Assembly: GCA_010356995.1 (NCBI GenBank)
Contig: ML996699.1
Coordinates: 218,999 to 282,998 of the forward strand
DNA from: Trichodelitschia bisporula
Taxonomy: Eukaryota; Ascomycota; Dothideomycetes; Phaeotrichales; Phaeotrichaceae
Length of the DNA stretch: 64,000 nucleotides
Reading direction: 5' to 3'
The notes under the pieces were generated by a model. That model made no database searches, was not told where the DNA came from, and saw only the letters and a list, made by a program, of their open reading frames with translations. Shown in pieces: positions 57,683-64,000 of the stretch. How positions within the stretch are numbered: the stretch's first letter is position 1; every line of letters begins with the position of its first letter. Both the position numbers and the translations under genes were made by a program.

Positions 57683-59083
57683 ATGTTTTACACGCTTAGC
57701 TGGATCAGTGGCGGGTTCGACAATATCCAGCTCGATATCGTTGGTTTCCTTGCCATCTTGGGAGAGGGCTCGATCGAGGCCAATGCACAAGTCGCAACAT
57801 TATCCCGAATCATCTACTTGCCTCGATTACTCCCCGCACCTCAGGCTCTGCTCAGACCGACGCGTCCGTCCAAGCTGGCCCCTATCCCAGGCTATGTGAC
57901 TGGAATTTATTCTGGAAACTCACGGGACTATATCAACCACATTGGGAACGTTGTCGTGTAAGTAAGCTCAGGTTCATTCGGAATCGCTGCTGACACAAAC
58001 AGGGAAGCAGAATCTCTCCCCGAATTCTCCGTCAAATGCGTTCAGATCAACAAGCTCCATAAGAAGCAAGCAATAAATAAGAATAAACGTTGGGGAAAGA
58101 GACCGTCTGAGGATGTCAAAGCAATGGATAAAGATGAAAAGGGGGGGAAGAGGCAGTATGAGGATGTTAAAGCAAACATGTATGGCCCACTTGCGGGGCT
58201 AGCTGTTTTCGGATGCATGGAGTCGTGTGTTCTCCTCAGCCTTTCCTTCTGGAGAAAGGACGGCATGGCCTTGATGGCCACGCTGCTGCTTTCGCTGCTT
58301 TCCACCCTCATCGGATTCGGAAACAAGTGGGAACTCAAGCTTCCAGAGAGAAAGGACAGTATCGACAACCTTCCTCCCGGCAATCTTGTCATCCGATACC
58401 CCAAGGGCAACTTTCTCGTCATCGAATGCGATGAGAACGTGGCGCGCGAGCTGTTTTTTGCCCCAGAGAACATCAACTACCGGATCGCCAGTCCATGGAA
58501 ATATCGCATGGTGTCACTTGTGGGCACTTTAATGCTCATGTTCGGCGTCATCTTCCTGGGTAACGCCACGACTTGGATGCAAGTGGGATTCGCTGTCGCA
58601 TTCATGCTCCTCAATGCCGCATACTGGATCGTCGCTGCCCTGCCATCGAAACTGCACTGGAATACTGCTTGCTACCAGGTGACCGAGCTGGCTTTTGAGA
58701 GAATGAAGACCCCTGACGAAGCCGCGCCGCCGGAGGGGATCAAGCCCAAGTGGGGGGTCGAATACTGTAAAACCTTTACAGAGGCCCTGTGGAAGGTCAT
58801 CTGTGCCACTAGGAATATTGACTGGGTCCAGCGCAGTGATGCTGCTCCGAAGACACAGGAATGGGACGATTGGCTACACGAAGCACTGGAAATAGCCAAG
58901 AGCGTACCTTCACGGACAGAAAATCAACAGCCAGAAAAGCAGCAAACTGAAATTCAACGGGCAAAGAAAAAATGGGCCAAAACCTTGCGGGAAGAAAATG
59001 CGAAATTTCAGGTTCCGGCCTGGGATCCGAGGAAGGCACTTAAGAAACTCTACAGCGATACGAAAGCGGCCAACTCGGTCTAG
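57683..59083 (+). CDS. Unrecognised fungal membrane protein
   Basis: Two exons, 57683-57957 and 58003-59083, around a 45-nt intron that restores the frame (VV-EAESLPEF); 451 residues. I do not recognise the family. The N-terminal third is soluble (TLSRIIYLPRLLP, YINHIGNVV). A Lys-rich patch (KKQAINKNKRWGKR) precedes four probable membrane helices: GPLAGLAVFGCMESCVLLSL, GMALMATLLLSLLSTLIGF, MVSLVGTLMLMFGVIFLG and VGFAVAFMLLNAAYWIVAAL. Between the second and third is a soluble segment (NLVIRYPKGNFLVIECDENVA). The C-terminal 130 residues are soluble and highly charged, probably helical (KQQTEIQRAKKKWAKTLREE). The layout recalls lineage-specific Pezizomycotina membrane proteins without known role. 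Gene call is firm, function unknown. Confidence 0.75.
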
Positions 59084-59552
59084 GCCCGGCCTGCGGCGAC
59101 CTGTCTCTGCATTAGATCGTGTTCTTTGTATGGTTTTTGGATAGAATTCTCTCACCTGGATGGGCGTTCATGAAGTTTGGATAATGATTTTGAAAAGCGT
59201 TGAGCGTGTTCTATCATGAAGTAGCACAATTTTTCGAGAAGCTAGACCTACAATATGGATAGTAGTAGATACCCTTTGGATATTCGATAATCACCACGCT
59301 GTTAGGTGTCGTCTGCGTAGCCGGAGATTTGATGGTATATCAACTCGGGATGATAAATGATGTAATATGACTGTTTCCATGTATTTCCGGCGGTGGCTAA
59401 AGGCAGGTCGTCAGAGTCTTGGCCTGCTTGTGTGACCCAGTGGGTGACTAATTTAAAAGGCAACCTAACCCACGGCACCTCGGAAGAAAGGACGCCCATA
59501 CACTTCTCCCCTACAATCCATCATCGCGCGACCCACAAAGACCACCGACAAC
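59084..59552. other. Intergenic
   Basis: About 470 bp, AT-richer than average for the window, nothing seen. Confidence 0.6.
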
Positions 59553-59849
59553 ATGTCTTATCCTTACGAATACGTTCTGAAAACAGCTATCCAAACTCGC
59601 GAAGCATGTCCTGTGAAGATGATCGTCAGCCGTTTTGGAGGTTGGGCGTGCGCTCACTAGGTCCCTTCCTGGAACCCCGATCTGGACTCTCCGGACACCA
59701 TGGACCTTCACGAGGACTCTATGGCCTGCTACGCCAGAACTATTGAGCTTGAATTTGACGACGTCTGCTCCGTGGACGTGAGCCGATATCTCTTTCACCT
59801 TATTTTGAACATCTGCGCTCTTTGCGGTGCGAATACTTGCAAGGCTTGA
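59553..59849 (+). CDS. Possible small hypothetical protein
   Basis: ATG in context CAACATGTC. The frame meets an in-frame TAG, but a 48-nt intron (59613-59660, GTGAAG..CACTAG) removes it in phase, giving exons 59553-59612 and 59661-59849 and 82 residues (MSYPYEYVLKTAIQTREACP, then VPSWNPDLDSPDTMDLHEDS). The end is Cys-containing (ILNICALCGANTCKA). No family recognised. It may instead be the 5' part of the following gene, joined by another intron. Confidence 0.35.
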
Positions 59850-59990
59850 GCATCACGAGCCAGCTTGTCCGGCCTCAAGAGAGACGCGGGTCGCTTGGCT
59901 GGGGGGCATATTGCAGAGCATCCCGAAGAAGTCTTTGCTGCAGCCTTGCTCTTGTCTGAGTCTGCTCCAAGCCATCTCTCGCCATTCACA

Positions 59991-61199
59991 ATGACACAAC
60001 ACCGGCGCTTGGCGCCTGTCCATCCGCGGACCTGTAGTTCACAGGTACACATTCACCACTTTTGTCCACCATATCTCTGGCAACGATTGTCGACCTTCAA
60101 GTTTGTCTCCTTTCCCAACCACCCTATGTTCAGCACATACACAACTAAGGCACTGAACGAATCTGCTCCAACCACCTCCACTCCTCCAACCACCTCCACT
60201 GTTCCCACTAGGTCCACTGCTTCCAGATACAGCAGCATATCCAAACGCGCCAATATGCCCTTGTTTGCTGTTAATTACCGGCGCTGGCGGGTCAAGGTAT
60301 CCAAGGATGAAGTTAGGCAGATGACCAAATTCCTCACCAAACGCAACAAAGGCTCAGCTGTGCCGGTTGATGCCCGCCTGGACGAACTAAGTCTGGAACT
60401 TGCATGCTCTCTCGACTTCGACCATGAACCTGCGCCCCAGGAGCCATCCAAACCAGCCAGGAAGGCGAAATCTGTTCAGTGGGCCGAAGAGCCCAAGAAG
60501 TGGTCCCAAGAGAGGTCGAAGGGTTCTCGGCGTTTGTTCAGTGAAACTGTCATGGGCCGTCATGCGGAAATATTGCTCGCACTCAGAGAGCAGGAATGGG
60601 AAGACATCGATGATGGAGTTGACAGGGAGTGGGACGACGGAAAAGGCTGGGAGGTGGTCAAAGACGACGAGCTCGGGAATCCAGCTGCACCCACTAGGAT
60701 TCAGGAGAATGTCCACCTTGATGAAGGATCTCCCAGCGAGCTGGAGGCCTCTTCACACACTCCAGAGCTCGCGAACATCCAAGACCCCGTGCGCACTGTC
60801 CAGGAGCCCGAAAGGCCTACCCAGCTGGTCCATCCTCCTACAAAGCGCGACAAGCCCCTTGCCGAACCGCAGCACCATATCATTACACCTCGGATACTTT
60901 CTACGGCAAAGAGCAATGACCGCCGACGCCCAACGGCTTCTCCAAAAGAACAGGCAACAAGACATCGGCTGTCGATCACCATGAGTGCCTCTCTCACGGG
61001 CAACAAACTTGAGCCCACCACTGGCTACTTCTTCACCAATCCGCTCGCCGTTGCGGCGCGCTCTCTTTCGGAACACTCCTTGGTCATCACCTGGATGAAT
61101 CTCGGGCCGATAGTGCCGCTCTACTATGACGAGTGGGGCGGGTTGTTCGCCCACACGCCCCTTCCCCCAACCTACTTCGACACCCTGGAGATGTTGTAA
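59991..61199 (+). CDS. Unrecognised hypothetical protein, charged and disordered
   Basis: Open frame with stop TAA at 61197-61199. The first in-frame ATG gives 402 residues; later ATGs (MFSTYTTKALNES, MPLFAVNYRRWRVKVS) are also possible starts, and the frame is open upstream to about 59865. Thr/Pro/Ser-rich near 55-80, then a basic segment (YRRWRVKVSKDEVRQMTKFLTKRNK). An acidic-aromatic part follows (REQEWEDIDDGVDREWDDGKGWEVV), then a Pro/Glu/His linker. The C-terminal ~70 residues look more ordered (SLVITWMNLGPIVPLYYDEWGGLFAHTPL). No known domain recognised. The long open frame with biased composition supports a gene. Confidence 0.55.
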   Translation: MTQHRRLAPVHPRTCSSQVHIHHFCPPYLWQRLSTFKFVSFPNHPMFSTYTTKALNESAPTTSTPPTTSTVPTRSTASRYSSISKRANMPLFAVNYRRWRVKVSKDEVRQMTKFLTKRNKGSAVPVDARLDELSLELACSLDFDHEPAPQEPSKPARKAKSVQWAEEPKKWSQERSKGSRRLFSETVMGRHAEILLALREQEWEDIDDGVDREWDDGKGWEVVKDDELGNPAAPTRIQENVHLDEGSPSELEASSHTPELANIQDPVRTVQEPERPTQLVHPPTKRDKPLAEPQHHIITPRILSTAKSNDRRRPTASPKEQATRHRLSITMSASLTGNKLEPTTGYFFTNPLAVAARSLSEHSLVITWMNLGPIVPLYYDEWGGLFAHTPLPPTYFDTLEML

Positions 61200-62544
61200 T
61201 GAGATTGTTGAGGCGGGGCCAGATATCAGAGCTTCCGGCGATACGCCTTTAGCGGCGCCCTGTTCTCGGCTCGCGTCAAAGCAGCCCTTGGATGGTCGAG
61301 TTGAGAGAGGGCATGTGGAGGAATAGGAGTGGGGATACTAGCAGGCAGGAGACCGGTAAGATGTGCACTCTGGGCACAAGGTACTGGCTAAGGCATGAAT
61401 GTCATGAATATCATGAATGTCATGAATACGAATACGAATACCACCACATCTTTCGTCTGTCAATGGCATTGATGAATCAACATTCTTGTATGCTCGCTGG
61501 AAGATTTGATACCCCTTTTGACGTTTCGAGGCACTTCCGGTGGACATGAGTGTCAATATGTCCGCTCCCGAGGACTATATATTTCGTAGCACATCCTGCA
61601 CTCCGATGGACTGAACTAGGCCACCAAAACAACCCTGAAGTCTCGCATGAGTAGCAAAGGCAGGGTCCACAGGCACAGCAATCTGAGCGTTATGCTGTTC
61701 GAGACCATAGTCCTTCTTATACAATGGGACAAAGACACTATTAAGCTCGCATTCTTACTGGCATATAGCGGACGAATTTACGCTGAGTGTCTTTACTTAG
61801 GCACCTCGCTATGAGCTGCTTCCTGCATCATGGAAAGATATCAAGGACATGACAAGGACGGTGGATAGGCGCGTACAGAATCTGAACGAGCTGAACAAGT
61901 TGTAATTAGGAGCCGGCCGCATTTTCGGTTGAGTATTTTCGAACAGCAGATTATCATAATAGCTAGAAATCGCAAACGAACTTGTTGTTCTACTGTACTG
62001 TAGTGGTGATGGCAGTGGAATGAATGCAGACACGAAACCGAACGATACGATGGTACGCTATCACGTGAGTGAATGTAAGTGGTCATTGCGCAGTGGAAGC
62101 GGAGCCGGTTCCCAGCGCAACGCGACGAGCGGCGACTTTGGTCCCACTACTTTGACGCAACAACCTCCATCCTGCTGGGCTTCCCTCACAAGCTTTTCCA
62201 TCTCCTCATCTCTCGAAACTGAAGCACTTAATTCCCATTGCTCCCTTGTGCTGGCTTCTCTTACCTTCAGCCGTAAAAAGCACTCGTCATCCTACGGAAA
62301 GCTGTGCCATCATCAGGTCACGTCGGACCCCGGCTAAATCACCTGCCTTGCGCTTTCGCGTCGTGCGCGCGACACGCGACGACGTACCACCACTTTAGCT
62401 CCCACCGCACATCTTAACCTCAACAACCACACAACCTCCACACCTACCAGCCCACTGCTGCATTCCACAGTACCAGTACATCACGAAACGACACAGAACA
62501 TACATTTCGCATCTCAAGGTTGATATATCAACCTCGAATCGGTA
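61200..62544. other. Intergenic, upstream of the Cdt2-like gene
   Basis: Contains the 9-bp minisatellite at 61394-61441. The 62340-62544 part is C/A-rich 5' leader of the next gene. No gene seen. Confidence 0.55.
61394..61441. repeat. 9-bp minisatellite followed by 6-bp repeats
   Basis: Four CATGAATRT/CATGAATAC units in a row, then two GAATAC units. Confidence 0.9.
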
Positions 62545-64000
62545 ATGGCGGACGAGAACCGGCGAGAGCCCGCCATGGAGCCCCCATCCAGCCCCCCACA
62601 GTCGACCAAGCCCAAGCGGCCACCGCCCATCACCCCGAAGCGCTTCTCCAAGTTCTTCACACCGAGGAATACGTCCGGCGGCAGTCGAGTCACCAAGCGT
62701 AATGTCTCGCAAAGCCGCGACTTCCAGCGTCAATTGCGCACGATTTCCGGTAACTCGGCTTCCATCCCTCGGCAAGCCGATGCGGATCCTCTCACCCCCC
62801 ACAAGACTGTGGCTTTTGCGAACCTCGCCACGCCCTCGACCGTCCGAACGACTCTCGACATGTCTGCTATACCGCACGTGGCGGCCCCTGGCAATAAACG
62901 CAAGGCGCCGTTTTCTCCTCCTCCTTCTAGCTCGCCGATGCGGTCGTCACCATGCAAGCGATTCCGCCAGGATTCATTCTGTTTTGAGAGCTCGCCGCCT
63001 CCAATTCCCGAGGAATTAGAAGAGGATGTCGATATGCCTGTCAACCGGGCGCGTATGCCAACCTACAGCATCTACCATGATCCGATCGAGCGTGTCACTG
63101 CTGGCGGAATAGCTGGGCGGATCCTTCAGCGTTCTTTTGGGGGGTTGGAGTGTTTAGGTCGCGGTCGTCGCAAGGACATCTGCATTGATTGGCAACCATT
63201 GACTGCAAATTTCTACACCGTCAAGGCGCAGTCACATACGATGGGACCCGTGCCGTTTTCCGTTGCGGCTCGCAATACATCAGCAATGGTCGCTGTCGCA
63301 GCGCAAGATGGAGAGATTCGCATGCTTGAGACGGACGAACAGTACGACCCTCCGTTCACCTCAATGGCGTACCGGATTTGGCCGCATGACAATGCCATTA
63401 TGGACATGACGTTCTCTCAGGATGACTCTATCCTCCTCACAGCGAGCGGCGATCAAGAGACTCGGGTCATCGACGTAACGACCTGCCAGACGAAGCATAT
63501 ATTTAAGAGTCATGAGACGTCAGTCAAGCAGGTTCGGTTCCAGCCAGAAAATGAGAGTGTGATCGCGACCTCGAGTCGGGACGGCAACGTACATATCTGG
63601 GATCTTCGATGCGCTCCGCTGAGGGCAAACGTTGCGGAGTCGGAGCCCTCGGTGAACAGACGTAATGTCCGAGTCGACCACGAGGTGTCGCACCACCGCC
63701 CAATTAACACGATCGCGTCTGCGCACTCTCACGCTCGGCGCATGAGCCGACAGCAAGGGTACGACGAGGAGCGAAGCGCATATCCCAGCCGTGCCGGTGA
63801 CGTCTCAGTCACATCCTTGACCTTCCTCACGGGAAACACAAACCTCATCGTCACCGCTTCCGAGGCAGAGACATCAGTTAAAGTGTGGGACATTCGCTCC
63901 CGCTATAACAGCAAAGGCGCCACCCCTCTAGCCACGGTCGAGGAACCTCAGGCCCACAAGAACTACCGCTCTTTTGGCGTAACTTCCATGGTGCTCAATG
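62545..64000 (+). CDS. CDT2: Cdt2-like WD40 substrate receptor of CRL4, 5' part
   Basis: Open and intron-free from ATG 62545 to the window end (485 codons seen); the 3' part is missing. Probable orthologue of Cdt2/DTL, the DDB1-Cul4 adaptor that destroys replication-licensing and S-phase proteins on PCNA-loaded chromatin. The N-terminus (1-175) is disordered and basic, with a PIP-box-like KRFSKFFTPR at about 32-41 and CDK-type TP/SP sites. WD40 repeats start near 180 (CIDWQPL, MVAVAAQDGEIRMLE, MTFSQDDSILLTASGDQETRVID, VRFQPENESVIATSSRDGNVHIWDLR, IVTASEAETSVKVWDIRSRY). Two WDxR boxes (WDLR, WDIR), typical of DDB1-binding WD proteins, are present. Another WD40 family cannot be excluded without the C-terminus. 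Confidence 0.85.
   Translation, partial: MADENRREPAMEPPSSPPQSTKPKRPPPITPKRFSKFFTPRNTSGGSRVTKRNVSQSRDFQRQLRTISGNSASIPRQADADPLTPHKTVAFANLATPSTVRTTLDMSAIPHVAAPGNKRKAPFSPPPSSSPMRSSPCKRFRQDSFCFESSPPPIPEELEEDVDMPVNRARMPTYSIYHDPIERVTAGGIAGRILQRSFGGLECLGRGRRKDICIDWQPLTANFYTVKAQSHTMGPVPFSVAARNTSAMVAVAAQDGEIRMLETDEQYDPPFTSMAYRIWPHDNAIMDMTFSQDDSILLTASGDQETRVIDVTTCQTKHIFKSHETSVKQVRFQPENESVIATSSRDGNVHIWDLRCAPLRANVAESEPSVNRRNVRVDHEVSHHRPINTIASAHSHARRMSRQQGYDEERSAYPSRAGDVSVTSLTFLTGNTNLIVTASEAETSVKVWDIRSRYNSKGATPLATVEEPQAHKNYRSFGVTSMVLN

Overview
The window is nuclear DNA from a filamentous ascomycete (Pezizomycotina). The genes are intron-bearing, most introns are 42-57 nt with GT..AG ends and a CTAAC/CTGAC-type branch site, and the proteins resemble mould orthologues: a 353-residue group I G-alpha, Ypt7, Hse1, a C2-domain PSD2 and a PanB with a mitochondrial-type leader. 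I cannot fix the class; Dothideomycetes or Eurotiomycetes are guesses. I see no convincing transposon, viral fossil, CRISPR array or biosynthetic cluster, so this looks like a gene-rich core chromosomal segment.

Layout, left to right. 1-977: 3' part of an unrecognised gene with an Ala/Pro/Lys tail. 2036-4356: DBF4-type kinase regulator. 4996-5600: ATG12, convergent with panB (5845-6963, minus). 8851-9794: UBC8-type E2 with an 8-nt exon. 11929-14936: calpain protease, followed on the same strand by HSE1 (15663-18172). 18669-18740: tRNA-Asp(GTC). 19134-20588 (minus): a protein with two KH-like domains and a C-terminal cyanovirin-N (CVNH) domain. 20891-24279 (minus): large DUF2421/BRE4-type membrane protein. 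24888-26350 (minus): DMT-family transporter with a GC-AG intron. 26832-27811 (minus): YPT7. 28117-30162 (minus): PPPDE-thioredoxin-PUL fusion. 30756-32603: GDA1, convergent with a NOPCHAP1-like gene (32835-33895, minus). 34633-35533: 4EHP-type eIF4E. 35835-36407 (minus): EF-hand-like protein. 37079-37854 (minus): DUF1264 protein. 39355-42438: ThrE/PRM10-type membrane protein. 43387-44595 (minus): G-alpha. 47890-51546 (minus): PSD2. 53914-56011 (minus): ADGF-like deaminase. 57683-61199: three unrecognised genes. 62545 to the end: Cdt2-like WD40 protein, cut by the window edge.

The genes are not an operon or a pathway cluster. Several are ubiquitin or vacuole/endosome genes (ATG12, UBC8, HSE1, YPT7, PPPDE-PUL, PSD2, Cdt2), but these are conserved housekeeping genes and the grouping is probably chance. 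The most unusual item is the KH-KH-CVNH protein, which pairs an RNA-binding fold with a carbohydrate-binding fold and carries an in-frame 360-bp internal duplication whose second KH copy has lost its GXXG loop.

All exon structures were derived by hand from splice signals, reading frame and remembered family conservation. None was tested against transcripts or databases.
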